From Gordonia lacunae (GTDB lineage Bacteria > Actinomycetota > Actinomycetes > Mycobacteriales > Mycobacteriaceae), in the NCBI RefSeq assembly GCF_002149015.1, contig NZ_NGFO01000042.1, positions 1-34,678 on the forward strand: 34,678 nt of DNA, given 5' to 3'. A program made the translations under genes and the position numbers. Below are positions 6,612-14,508 of the stretch, one piece after another. The first letter of the stretch is position 1, and the number at the start of each line of letters is the position of its first letter. The notes beneath the pieces were generated by a model. That model made no database searches, was not told the origin of the DNA, and was given only the letters and a program-made list of their open reading frames with translations.

Positions 6612-7790
6612 TCAGTGCAGGGGCTTGTCGGCGCCGACGAGCCACATCGAGAAGTACTGCGAACCGCCGCCGTAGGCGTGGCCCAGGGCCTTGCGGGCGT
6701 CCGCGACCTGATGGTCGCCGGCCTTGCCCATGACCTGGATGGCGGCTTCGGCGAACCGGATCATGCCCGACGCCCCGATCGGGTTCGACGACAGCACGCC
6801 GCCGGATGCGTTGAGTGGGAGGCGACCGCCGATCTCGGTGTCCCCGGACTCCGTGAGCTTCCAGCCCTCGCCCTCGGCGACGAAGCCCAGGTTCTCCAGC
6901 CACATGGGCTCGAACCAGGAGAACGGCACGTAGATCTCGGCGGCGTCGATCTCCTCGAGCGGATTGCTGATACCGCCGGCCTTCCACAGGGCGGCGGCGG
7001 CATCGCGACCGGCCTGCGGGCTGACCACATTGCGGTGTGCATAGGACAACGGCTCGGTGCGCATCGCGGTGGCATGGATCCATGCCACCGGATCACCCGC
7101 GGCGATCGCGGCGTCCGCGACGTCTTCGCTACCGATGACGACCGCGCACGCCCCGTCCGACGACGGACAGGTCTCGTCGTACCGGATCGGGTCCCACAGC
7201 ATCTGCGAGCTCATGACCTTCTCGACGGTCTGATCCGGCTGGTGCAGGTGCGCAAGCGGATTCAACGCGCCGTTGCGGCGGTCCTTGGCGGCGACCATCG
7301 CACCGATGTGCTCGGGAGCCCCGGACTGCCGGATGTAGGCGCGCACGTGGGGGGCGAAGAAGCCGCCCGCACCCGCGCCCACCGGCTTGGTGAACGGCAC
7401 CGGGATCGACAGGGCCCACATCGCGTTGGACTCCGACTGCTTCTCCCACGCGACGGCCAGGACCCGCTTGTGCACTCCCGCGAAGACGAGCGACGCCGCG
7501 ACGTTGGCCGTCGAGCCGCCGACCGAGCCCGCGGTGTGCACGCGGATGAGGCGTTTGCCGACCGCGCCGATGGCCTCGGCCATCGCGAGTTCGGGCATCA
7601 TCGACCCCTCGAAGAGGTCCGGCGCCTTGCCGATGACGATCGCTTCGATGTCGTCGAGCGAGACCTTGGAGTCGATCAGCGCGGCGTCGATGGCCTCGCG
7701 GACCATGCCTGCCATCGTCACGTCGGACCGCTTGGCGACGTACCGTGTCTGCCCGGTGCCCAGCACCGCGGCACGATTGTTGTGTCCCAT
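6612..7790 (-). CDS. ltp3: Lipid-transfer/thiolase-like protein Ltp3 (probable steroid aldolase subunit)
   Basis: 392-residue thiolase-fold protein of the SCP-x/Ltp family. The usual nucleophile region reads 'VHTAGSVGGSTANVAAS', with no catalytic Cys, and the usual HPxGASG loop reads 'SSNPIGASG', with Asn for His. Claisen thiolysis is therefore unlikely. Such degenerate thiolases, for example Ltp2, act as retro-aldolases with a DUF35 partner. Ltp3 and Ltp4 of Rhodococcus are known to be needed for C24-branched sterol side chains. The order ltp3-ltp4-DUF35 divergent from an LLM oxidoreductase matches Rv3523-Rv3522-Rv3521/Rv3520c. The ATG lies 6 bp after the ltp4 stop, and the whole set is one KstR-controlled operon. 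Confidence 0.88.
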   Translation of the reverse strand: MGHNNRAAVLGTGQTRYVAKRSDVTMAGMVREAIDAALIDSKVSLDDIEAIVIGKAPDLFEGSMMPELAMAEAIGAVGKRLIRVHTAGSVGGSTANVAASLVFAGVHKRVLAVAWEKQSESNAMWALSIPVPFTKPVGAGAGGFFAPHVRAYIRQSGAPEHIGAMVAAKDRRNGALNPLAHLHQPDQTVEKVMSSQMLWDPIRYDETCPSSDGACAVVIGSEDVADAAIAAGDPVAWIHATAMRTEPLSYAHRNVVSPQAGRDAAAALWKAGGISNPLEEIDAAEIYVPFSWFEPMWLENLGFVAEGEGWKLTESGDTEIGGRLPLNASGGVLSSNPIGASGMIRFAEAAIQVMGKAGDHQVADARKALGHAYGGGSQYFSMWLVGADKPLH

Positions 7791-7796
7791 CAGTTC

Positions 7797-8840
7797 TCAG
7801 GCCCCCTCGTTGTTCTGGGCACTCAGGGTGACCACCATGTTCTGTTGCAGCAGTGGCCCGCTCGACGCGTGCGCGACCGCGGTGCCGGCGTTGCCCCCGA
7901 GGATCTCGGTGGCCGCGTATCCGATGCGCTGGAGGCCGGCGGAGAACAACGAGTTGCCGGCCAGGGAGCCGCCGGACGGGTTGATCCGCACCGAGTCGGG
8001 CAATCCCAGGGCAGTGCGGACGATGATCTCCTGGTGCGTGTACGACGCGTTGATCTCGGCGACGTCAACCGCTCGGCTGCGGTTCCCGAACGCGGTGTCG
8101 CCGGCAAGCTTCGTCGACGGTGAGACGGTGAGATCGCGCGCGCCGAAGTTGGGAGTGTCGATACGGTGGTCCCACCCGGTGACGAATGCGGGATTGGCCA
8201 CCAGCTCACGGGCTTTTCGCTCACTGGCGATGACGACCGCAGCGGCGGCATCGGTGTAGGGCGCGATGTCGTGCCGGCGCAACGGGTTCGCGACGTACTC
8301 GCGGCCGAGGAGGTCGTCGACGGAACCGCCGAAGGTGCGTGCGCCGATCTCGGCCATGTCGGCCTCGGTCCACGCGCCGGCGTCGATGCCGGCGCGCGCC
8401 TGGAGGGCGCCGAGCGAGCGGGCGTCCGGATGTAGCGGGGCGACGGTGTACGGGTCGGTCTGCAGCGTGAGCGTCTGATCGGCGTTGCCCGCGGTGGCCT
8501 TGCCGAATCCGTAGGCGAGAGCGAGGTCTACCTCGCCCGTCGCGATCTTCACCCAGGCCTCGTACAGGGCCCAGGCGCCGTCCATCTCGACGTGCGACTC
8601 GTTGATGGGCGGCATGGCGCCGATCGAGTCGATCGCGGAGATGAAGGAGAATGCGCGCCCGGCAAGGTAATCGGAGGAGCCGCTGCACCAGAACTCGATG
8701 TCGGTGCGGGCGATGCCGAGCTCGGCGTAGAGCTTGTCGAAACAGGGGATCAGCATCTCGACACCGTTGGTGGTGCCGTGGGTGCCTGCGACATTCGGGC
8801 TGTGTGCGAAGCCGATGATCGCGATCGGTGGCAGTGTCAT
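7797..8840 (-). CDS. ltp4: Lipid-transfer/thiolase-like protein Ltp4 (probable steroid aldolase subunit)
   Basis: 347-residue thiolase-fold protein and the partner of Ltp3. The nucleophile loop reads 'SHVEMDGAWALYEAW' without a Cys. The C-terminal glycine loop is 'PSGGSLAGNSLFSAG', with no catalytic His. It is thus also missing thiolase chemistry and probably serves in an aldol-cleaving complex with Ltp3 and the DUF35 protein; that assembly is inferred from the Ltp2-ChsH2 precedent. It lies 16 bp after the DUF35 gene and 6 bp before ltp3. Length and position match M. tuberculosis Rv3522. The substrate is probably a 24-branched 3-oxo-sterol-26-oyl-CoA derivative, by analogy with Rhodococcus. 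Confidence 0.88.
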   Translation of the reverse strand: MTLPPIAIIGFAHSPNVAGTHGTTNGVEMLIPCFDKLYAELGIARTDIEFWCSGSSDYLAGRAFSFISAIDSIGAMPPINESHVEMDGAWALYEAWVKIATGEVDLALAYGFGKATAGNADQTLTLQTDPYTVAPLHPDARSLGALQARAGIDAGAWTEADMAEIGARTFGGSVDDLLGREYVANPLRRHDIAPYTDAAAAVVIASERKARELVANPAFVTGWDHRIDTPNFGARDLTVSPSTKLAGDTAFGNRSRAVDVAEINASYTHQEIIVRTALGLPDSVRINPSGGSLAGNSLFSAGLQRIGYAATEILGGNAGTAVAHASSGPLLQQNMVVTLSAQNNEGA

Positions 8841-8856
8841 CAGTGGTGGTCCTTCA

Positions 8857-9888
8857 TCACAGGTGGGCGCGGTAGGTGTCGTAGTCGGCGTCGGGCTCTC
8901 CGGTGGGGGCGAAGTGACTGATGTTGCCGATCGAGTACTCCCATTCGGCTTCGGGGAGCCAGACGGCCTTGACGCGCATGCCCATTCGGACCTCGGAGGC
9001 CTCGCAGTCGAGGATCAGGTGCAGGAACGGGATGTCCGCGCCGTCGAGCAACACGTACGCCGCCACGTAGGGAGGTGTGATCCGCTGCCCCTGAAAGGGC
9101 ACGTTGACGATGCAGAACGTGGTGACGATGCCGGTGTGGGCCAGCTCGACGCGTTCGGATGCGGGCGAACCGTCGGCGGGGCTGACCCCGCGCGGCGGGA
9201 AGTACACGCGGCCGGCGTCGACGCCCGCACCGATGCGGGTGCCGATCAGCTTGCCCGCCTTGAGGCCTTCGAGGTAGACGGACTCTTCCTCGTTGGCCGA
9301 GTGGGTGATCTCGGTGCTGACCGGGGTGGGGATGACGACGAGCCCCGTCTCGGCGCCCTGGGGCGCGTCCGCGGTGTTGGCCGGGGCGGTGGCGGGCTCC
9401 TCGCCGGGCGCGAAGTACGCGATGTCGTCGATGCGACCGATGCGGGCCGCGCCGAAGACCGCGTGCACCCGCAGGCCGGTTGCCAATTCGTCGGGTGAGT
9501 CAGCCGAAACCGCGTGCAGCAGAGTGGTGTCCGCGCCGTCGAGGCGGATCAGTGCCCACGCGAAAGGTGTGTCCAGCGGCTGGCCCGGCGCCGGCTCGGG
9601 GTTCCACGTCCACGTGGTCACCGTGCCGACGGTCGACACCTCGACGAACTCGGCGGACTGGGCGCCGGTGACGGGATCGAACTCGACCGGGGGGACCGAC
9701 ACCTTGCCGTCACTGCCCTTGGACCCGATGATCCGGCCGTCGCGCAAGGCGAGCGCGAACTGACTCAGAACCGGGCCCAGCGACCGTGTGTAGTCGAAGG
9801 AGTTGGTCAGGGGAGCGGTCAGGATGGGGGACTTCGGCTCGGGCACCTCGGCGACGGGATTCGGGGCGGCCGGAGACGTTACGCTCAT
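8857..9888 (-). CDS. Tandem DUF35/OB-fold protein, partner of Ltp3/Ltp4 (Rv3521-like)
   Basis: 343-residue protein with two copies of the DUF35 rubredoxin-like plus OB-fold unit, about residues 30-165 and 195-335. Each copy has a 'VPPVEFDPVTG' or 'YFPPRGVSPADG' segment, then a beta-rich part containing 'VGTVTTWTW' or 'TGIVTTFCI', and ends in 'FAPGEEP' or 'FAPTGEP'. The four zinc-binding Cys seen in ChsH2 and similar proteins are absent from both copies, so zinc binding is unlikely. I chose the ATG at 9888 because the region further upstream holds the KstR box at 9903-9916. In related systems DUF35 proteins hold the acyl-CoA substrate for the Ltp aldolase. It is first in the operon with ltp4 and ltp3. 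Confidence 0.85.
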   Translation of the reverse strand: MSVTSPAAPNPVAEVPEPKSPILTAPLTNSFDYTRSLGPVLSQFALALRDGRIIGSKGSDGKVSVPPVEFDPVTGAQSAEFVEVSTVGTVTTWTWNPEPAPGQPLDTPFAWALIRLDGADTTLLHAVSADSPDELATGLRVHAVFGAARIGRIDDIAYFAPGEEPATAPANTADAPQGAETGLVVIPTPVSTEITHSANEEESVYLEGLKAGKLIGTRIGAGVDAGRVYFPPRGVSPADGSPASERVELAHTGIVTTFCIVNVPFQGQRITPPYVAAYVLLDGADIPFLHLILDCEASEVRMGMRVKAVWLPEAEWEYSIGNISHFAPTGEPDADYDTYRAHL

Positions 9889-9902
9889 GCTCACATCTCG
9901 AG

Positions 9903-9916
9903 TAGAACACGTTCTA
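9903..9916. promoter_or_regulatory. KstR operator (DUF35-ltp operon / LLM oxidoreductase)
   Basis: TAGAACACGTTCTA is a perfect palindrome identical to the fadA5-side box. It sits 14 bp before the DUF35 start and 64 bp before the oxidoreductase start, so a single site probably controls both directions. Confidence 0.9.
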
Positions 9917-9980
9917 GTATTGGACACAAGATGCATGTCAGGCCGTGGGAACGCGCGGCCGGGTGAGAGAGGGAGTGCCG

Positions 9981-11018
9981 GTGAAGCTCGGTCTGCAACT
10001 GGGGTACTGGGGTGCCGATCCGATTCGCGAAGCCCCGGAGCTGATCGCGACCGCGGAGGAATGCGGGTTCGACGCCGTGTTCACCGCGGAGTCGTGGGGC
10101 TCCGACGCCTACACGCCGCTGGCGTGGTGGGGCGCCGCGACCTCGCGCGTCCGGCTGGGCACCGCGGTGGCCCAACTGTCGGCGCGTCCGCCGACCTCGC
10201 TCGCCATGCACGCGCTCACCCTCGATCATCTCTCCGGCGGTCGGCACATCGTCGGACTCGGGGTGTCGGGTCCGCAGGTGGTGGAGGGCTGGTATGGCGA
10301 ACCGTTCGCAAAACCGTTGGCACGCACCCGTGAATACGTGCGCATCGTCCGGGACGTGCTGGCCCGGCAGGACAAGGTGACCAGCGCGGGTCCGCACTAT
10401 CCGCTGCCGTATCCGGCCGATGCGCCCGGGGCGACCGGGCTCGGCAAACCGCTCAAGCCGATCACCCACCCGCTGCGTGCCGACGTGCCGATCTGGCTGG
10501 GCGCCGAAGGGCCGAAGAACGTCGCCCAGACCGCGGAGATCGCCGACGGATGGTTGGCGATCTTCTTCAGTCTCGGCCTCGCCGATCAGTACAACTCCTG
10601 GCTCGACGAGGGATTCGCGCGTCCGGGTGCGCGTCGCACGCGGGAGGACTTCGAGGTGGCCGCGACGGTGCAGGTGGTGATCACCGACGACGTGCCCGCA
10701 GCCATCGACCGGTACCGGCCGTCGACCGCGCTGTATGTCGGCGGGATGGGTGCCAAGGAGAAGAACTTCCACGCCGAGCTGTACAAACGGATGGGCTACG
10801 GCGACGCGGTCGACGAGATCGTGAACCTGTTCCTCGATGGCAGGAAAGCCGAGGCGATGGCTGCGGTGCCCGACGAGATGGTCCGCGAGACGATGCTCGT
10901 CGGCACGGCCGACGAGGTACGCGCTCAGATCAAGGACTGGGAGGCGGCCGGCGTCACGATGCTGATGGTCACCGCCCGGGACACCGCGACGATCCGGGAG
11001 CTGGCGACGCTGGTGTGA
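9981..11018 (+). CDS. F420-dependent LLM-class oxidoreductase (Rv3520c-like)
   Basis: 345-residue TIM-barrel oxidoreductase of the luciferase-like/F420 family. It begins 'VKLGLQLGYWGADP', followed by 'FDAVFTAESWGSDAYTPL' and 'HIVGLGVSGPQVVEGWYG', the typical segments around the F420 pocket. I chose the GTG at 9981, preceded by AGAGGG at proper spacing; GTGs at 9945 and 9975 are alternatives. M. tuberculosis Rv3520c has the same length and the same divergent position against the ltp operon. The reaction is not known; an F420-linked reduction or oxidation of a sterol side-chain intermediate is a reasonable inference. Expression is probably controlled by the KstR box at 9903-9916. Confidence 0.88.
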   Translation: MKLGLQLGYWGADPIREAPELIATAEECGFDAVFTAESWGSDAYTPLAWWGAATSRVRLGTAVAQLSARPPTSLAMHALTLDHLSGGRHIVGLGVSGPQVVEGWYGEPFAKPLARTREYVRIVRDVLARQDKVTSAGPHYPLPYPADAPGATGLGKPLKPITHPLRADVPIWLGAEGPKNVAQTAEIADGWLAIFFSLGLADQYNSWLDEGFARPGARRTREDFEVAATVQVVITDDVPAAIDRYRPSTALYVGGMGAKEKNFHAELYKRMGYGDAVDEIVNLFLDGRKAEAMAAVPDEMVRETMLVGTADEVRAQIKDWEAAGVTMLMVTARDTATIRELATLV

Positions 11019-11116
11019 CCGACGTGCCCGTGGCCGAGGTCCTGGCGAACGGCAGGGTCGCCCACGTCGACCACTGTCGCAACCGGAGAAGCTGCGCCGC
11101 GCATCGTGATCGAACA

Positions 11117-11122
11117 TAGAAT
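11117..11122 (+). promoter_or_regulatory. Candidate -10 box for the PAS-ANTAR gene
   Basis: TAGAAT, followed seven bases later by GTG at 11130, fits a -10 element whose transcript begins at or next to the start codon (leaderless). No clear -35 is visible, and no Shine-Dalgarno sequence precedes the GTG, which agrees with a leaderless message. Confidence 0.4.
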
Positions 11123-11129
11123 CTCTCCC

Positions 11130-11858
11130 GTGCAGCACGGTGATGACGATCTTCGGTGTGGGGACGCCGACCACGAACGGGACGGCCTCCCGGCAGGGCG
11201 ACCGAACACGACGTCCGACCGGATGCCGTCGGGGATTCGGCGCATCGGCGCCTTCCGCTTCTTCTACGACGGTGAGAAGTGGGAGTGGTCCGATGAGGTC
11301 GCCGCCCTGCACGGCTATGCGCCGGGTGAGGTCGAACCGACCACCGAACTCATGCGCCGCCACAAGCATCCCGACGATCGCGCTCACTTCGACGCGGTGC
11401 TGGCCGAGATGCTGACCAATCACGCGCCGTTCTCGAGTCGGCACCGGATCATCGACACGTCGGGGCGGGTTCACCCGGTCGCGGTCATCGCGCATTCCAT
11501 CGCCGATGCCGCGGGAGAAGCCATCGGCACCGAGGGCTTCTACCTCGATCTGACCGACGCCGAGATGGCCGTGGTGCAACGGCGCGTCGACGACCAGGTG
11601 CGGGCCTTCCGCGACAGCAGCGGGGTCATCGAGCAGGCGAAGGGCATGCTCATGCTGGTCTACGGCGTCAACGCCGACCGGGCGTTCGATGTGCTCCGGT
11701 GGCGGTCACAGCAGGAGAACGTCAAGATCCGGGACGTCGCCGCGGCGCTCCTCGACGAGATCCAGGCGGGCCTGGTCATGGAGGACCACCACCGTCGGCG
11801 TCTCGACGAGATCGTGCTGCGTCCCCGCAGGAACGCAGGGAACCCGCCGGACGCCTGA
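11130..11858 (+). CDS. PAS-ANTAR domain regulator
   Basis: 242-residue protein in this reading. A PAS domain covers about residues 40-142 ('IGAFRFFYDGEKWEWSDEV', 'KHPDDRAHFDAVL', 'GFYLDLTD'). A C-terminal ANTAR RNA-binding domain covers about 152-210 ('GVIEQAKGMLMLVYGVNAD', 'AFDVLRWRSQQENVKIRDVA'). ANTAR proteins bind paired hexaloop RNA hairpins and prevent transcription termination; the PAS domain would sense a ligand or redox state. The start is uncertain: GTG at 11130 (leaderless, after TAGAAT), GTG at 11106 or ATG at 11223. It has no counterpart in the M. tuberculosis sterol cluster, where cyp142 and neighbours occupy this interval. No KstR box lies beside it. It is convergent with echA19. 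Confidence 0.85.
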   Translation: MQHGDDDLRCGDADHERDGLPAGRPNTTSDRMPSGIRRIGAFRFFYDGEKWEWSDEVAALHGYAPGEVEPTTELMRRHKHPDDRAHFDAVLAEMLTNHAPFSSRHRIIDTSGRVHPVAVIAHSIADAAGEAIGTEGFYLDLTDAEMAVVQRRVDDQVRAFRDSSGVIEQAKGMLMLVYGVNADRAFDVLRWRSQQENVKIRDVAAALLDEIQAGLVMEDHHRRRLDEIVLRPRRNAGNPPDA

Positions 11859-11872
11859 CGATCGAGCGCGCA

Positions 11873-11897
11873 CCGCGCAGTAAAAGATGCAGCGCGG
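11873..11897. terminator. Weak hairpin between convergent genes
   Basis: CCGCGC at 11873-11878 pairs with GCGCGG at 11892-11897 around a 13-nt loop (AGTAAAAGATGCA). It lies between the stops of the PAS-ANTAR gene and echA19. The short stem makes terminator function uncertain. Confidence 0.3.
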
Positions 11898-11914
11898 GAT
11901 GACGTTCCGCCTGG

Positions 11915-12736
11915 CTACTCGCCGGTGAACTCCGGCGTGCGCTTCTCGGCGAACGCGCGGGGGCCGACCTTGGCGTCCTTGGACTTGAAGACCGAGATGC
12001 CGATCTTCGCGTCGATCTCGAAGGCATCGAGTTCGTGCAGGCCCTCGGTGTCGCGGATGGTCTTGAGGATGCCCTGCACCGCGAGCGGGCCGTTGGCGGC
12101 GATCTTCCCGGCGAGATCGAGCGCCTTGTCCAGGGCGGTGCCATCGTCGACGACGTGACCGATGAGCCCGTACTCCAGCGCCTCGCGCGCGGTGATGTGG
12201 CGGCCGGTCAGCAGGATGTCGCAGGCGACCGTGTATGGGATCTGCCGGACGAGGCGGACCGCACTGCCACCCATCGGGTAAAGGCCCCAACGGGCCTCGG
12301 AGACAGCGAACTTCGCGCTCTCACCGGCAACTCGGATGTCGGTGCCCTGCAGGATCTCGGTACCGCCGGCGATCGCCGGGCCCTCCACGGCGGCGATGAG
12401 CGGTTTGGTGAGCCGGCGCCCCTTGAGCAGGGCCGGCAACGAGGCCGGATTCCAGGCGCCCGAATCGACGGTGTCGCCGGGCGCGTTCTTGTTCATGCTC
12501 TTGAGGTCGGCGCCCGCGCAGAAGTACCCGCCGGCACCGGTGAGGATGGCCACCCGGATGTCGGGATCGGCATCGACCTGATCCCACGCCTCGGTCATGA
12601 TCCGCATCATCTCGGTCGACAGCGCGTTGCGCGCCTCCGGACGGTTCATCGTCACGATCAGGACGTGCCCGCGCTTCTCGACGAGGCACTCGGGTGCCTT
12701 CTCGGTGACGGACTCGGCGGGGGTTGCTGTGGTCAT
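11915..12736 (-). CDS. echA19: Enoyl-CoA hydratase EchA19
   Basis: 273-residue crotonase-family enzyme that hydrates the 2-enoyl-CoA formed from the sterol side chain. The oxyanion-hole segments are 'MNRPEARNALS' (residues 30-40), 'YFCAGADLKSM' (71-81) and 'AVEGPAIAGGTEIL' (116-129), the last with a conserved Glu. I chose the ATG at 12736 ('MTTATPAESVTEK'). A much longer open frame upstream is the shadow of fadD19 on the other strand. It is divergent from fadD19 across a KstR box, just as Rv3516 (echA19) is divergent from Rv3515c (fadD19). Length and arrangement make the assignment firm. Confidence 0.92.
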   Translation of the reverse strand: MTTATPAESVTEKAPECLVEKRGHVLIVTMNRPEARNALSTEMMRIMTEAWDQVDADPDIRVAILTGAGGYFCAGADLKSMNKNAPGDTVDSGAWNPASLPALLKGRRLTKPLIAAVEGPAIAGGTEILQGTDIRVAGESAKFAVSEARWGLYPMGGSAVRLVRQIPYTVACDILLTGRHITAREALEYGLIGHVVDDGTALDKALDLAGKIAANGPLAVQGILKTIRDTEGLHELDAFEIDAKIGISVFKSKDAKVGPRAFAEKRTPEFTGE

Positions 12737-12834
12737 CGCTGCACTCCGGTGTCGCTGTCGGGGGTGTCGCTGTGCTCGGGTGGTCACCGTGCTCAGGTGA
12801 TCGCGGCGGCCATGTTTTGCCGCTTGCCCAGAAC

Positions 12835-12848
12835 GATAACACGTTCTA
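12835..12848. promoter_or_regulatory. KstR operator (fadD19/echA19)
   Basis: GATAACACGTTCTA matches TnnAACnnGTTnnA except for the first base (G for T). It ends 11 bp before the fadD19 ATG and 98 bp from the echA19 start, so it could govern both directions. The closeness to the ATG suggests a very short 5' leader for fadD19. Confidence 0.8.
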
Positions 12849-12859
12849 ATTTTGAAGCC

Positions 12860-14485
12860 ATGGCCTACACGATCGCCGACCTCATCGAGCATGCCGTCGA
12901 CCTGGTTCCCGAGCGCATCGCGCTCGAGTCCGGTGACCGCACGCGCTCCTACGCCGAACTGGAGGCGCGGTCGAACGCCCTCGCCCACGAACTCCGCGAA
13001 CTGGGCGTGCAGCCGGGTGACCGGGTGGGTCTGTACAGCCGGAACACCATCGAGTCGGTGGAGGCGATGGTCGCGATCTTCAAGGCCCGCGCGGTCATGG
13101 TGAACGTCAACTACCGCTACGTCGAAGCCGAGCTCGAACACATCTTCACCGACTCCGGGATGAAGGTGCTGATCCACGAACGCAGCTTCGCCACCCGCGT
13201 CTGCAACACGTTGCCGAAGTCGCCCGATCTCGAATATCGGATCGTCATCGAAGACGGGTCCGAGGCAGAGCTCTGCTGCGCGGGCCACAGCGATGCGATC
13301 CGGTTCGAGGACGCGATCGCGGCGTCGTCGACCGAACGCGACTTCGAAGACCGCAGTGACGACGACCTGTACATGCTCTACACCGGCGGCACCACCGGGA
13401 AGCCGAAGGGCGTGGTCTGGCGACAGGTGGACGTGTGGCGTGTCCTCGGTGGCGGAATCGACTGGTACACAAGCGAACCCGTACCCGACGAGTGGCACCT
13501 CGCCAAGACCGGTGCCGAGGGCGGGCAGCTCGTCCGGTACCCGATCCCGCCGTTCATCCACGGCGGCTCGCAGTGGGCCATCTTCCAATCGTTGTTCGCC
13601 GGCGGAAAAGCGGTGGTGTATCCCGAGTTCAGCGGTTCCGCCGCCTGGGACATCGTCGAGCGGCACAAGGTCAACGTCGTGTTCATCACCGGAGACGCGA
13701 TGGGCCGCCCCATGATCGAGGCGCTGGAGAACGGCGGCGAGCGCGATCTGTCCAGCGTGCTGTCGGTTGCGTCGTCCGCCTGTCTCTTCTCGCCGAGCGT
13801 CAAAGAACAGTTCCTGGACCGGTTCCCGAATTCCGTCATCATCGACGCGATCGGTTCGTCGGAGACCGGCTTCGGCGGAATGGGAGTGGTCGCCAAGGGT
13901 ACGCCGCACACCGGTGGCCCGCGGGTCAAGGCCGACAGTGAGACCCACGTCCTGCGGGAGGACGGCACCCCGGTGGAGCCGGGCAGCGGCGAGGTCGGCG
14001 TCCTCGCACGATCCGGACACGTGCCGCTGCGCTACCACAACGATCCGGAGAAGTCGGCCAAGACGTTCAAGGTCTTCGACGGCGTGCGGTACTCGCTGCC
14101 CGGCGACAACGCCGTCCTCGAGGCCGACGGGACGATCACCATGCTCGGCCGCGGGTCGGTGTCGATCAACACCGGTGGCGAGAAGGTGTTCCCCGAGGAG
14201 GTCGAAGGGGCGCTCAAGGCCCATCCGGACGTGTTCGACACCGTCGTGGTGGGCGTGGCCGACGATCGGTGGGGTCAGCGCGTCGCGGCGGTCATCGCCA
14301 CCCGGGACGGGACCCGCCCGTCGCTCACGAGTCTCAACGATGTCGTCCGAAAAGAGCTGGCGGGCTACAAGTGTCCGCGCAGTGTGTGGTTCGTGGACGA
14401 GATCAAGCGTTCTCCCGCAGGCAAACCCGATTATCGATGGGGGGCGTCGGTCACCACCGAGCGTCCCGCCGACGAGGCGCTGTAG
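12860..14485 (+). CDS. fadD19: Steroid-CoA ligase FadD19
   Basis: 541-residue acyl-CoA synthetase that adenylates the C26 carboxylate of long (C8) sterol side chains and forms the CoA thioester. The AMP-binding P-loop 'YTGGTTGKPKG' is at residues 174-184. The 'IGSSETGFGG' adenine-binding motif, the 'GRGSVSINTGGEKVFPEEVE' hinge region and the catalytic Lys522 in 'SPAGKPDY' are all present. I chose the ATG at 12860 because an upstream extension would pass through the KstR box. M. tuberculosis FadD19 (Rv3515c) has a similar length and is divergent from echA19. In Rhodococcus, FadD19 is essential for C24-branched sterols. A flavin oxidoreductase gene follows after 23 bp. Confidence 0.93.
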   Translation: MAYTIADLIEHAVDLVPERIALESGDRTRSYAELEARSNALAHELRELGVQPGDRVGLYSRNTIESVEAMVAIFKARAVMVNVNYRYVEAELEHIFTDSGMKVLIHERSFATRVCNTLPKSPDLEYRIVIEDGSEAELCCAGHSDAIRFEDAIAASSTERDFEDRSDDDLYMLYTGGTTGKPKGVVWRQVDVWRVLGGGIDWYTSEPVPDEWHLAKTGAEGGQLVRYPIPPFIHGGSQWAIFQSLFAGGKAVVYPEFSGSAAWDIVERHKVNVVFITGDAMGRPMIEALENGGERDLSSVLSVASSACLFSPSVKEQFLDRFPNSVIIDAIGSSETGFGGMGVVAKGTPHTGGPRVKADSETHVLREDGTPVEPGSGEVGVLARSGHVPLRYHNDPEKSAKTFKVFDGVRYSLPGDNAVLEADGTITMLGRGSVSINTGGEKVFPEEVEGALKAHPDVFDTVVVGVADDRWGQRVAAVIATRDGTRPSLTSLNDVVRKELAGYKCPRSVWFVDEIKRSPAGKPDYRWGASVTTERPADEAL

Positions 14486-14508
14486 AGCGCCGGAAGCGAG
14501 CTGACAAC

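Noticed and set aside
9891..11579. 562-residue minus-strand open frame opposite the LLM oxidoreductase and PAS-ANTAR genes
   Set aside because: It is an antisense shadow; both plus-strand genes have clear domains.
12737..14224. Upstream extension of echA19 across fadD19 antisense
   Set aside because: The extension is opposite conserved fadD19 codons, crosses the KstR box and has no family similarity; the ATG at 12736 gives the normal length.
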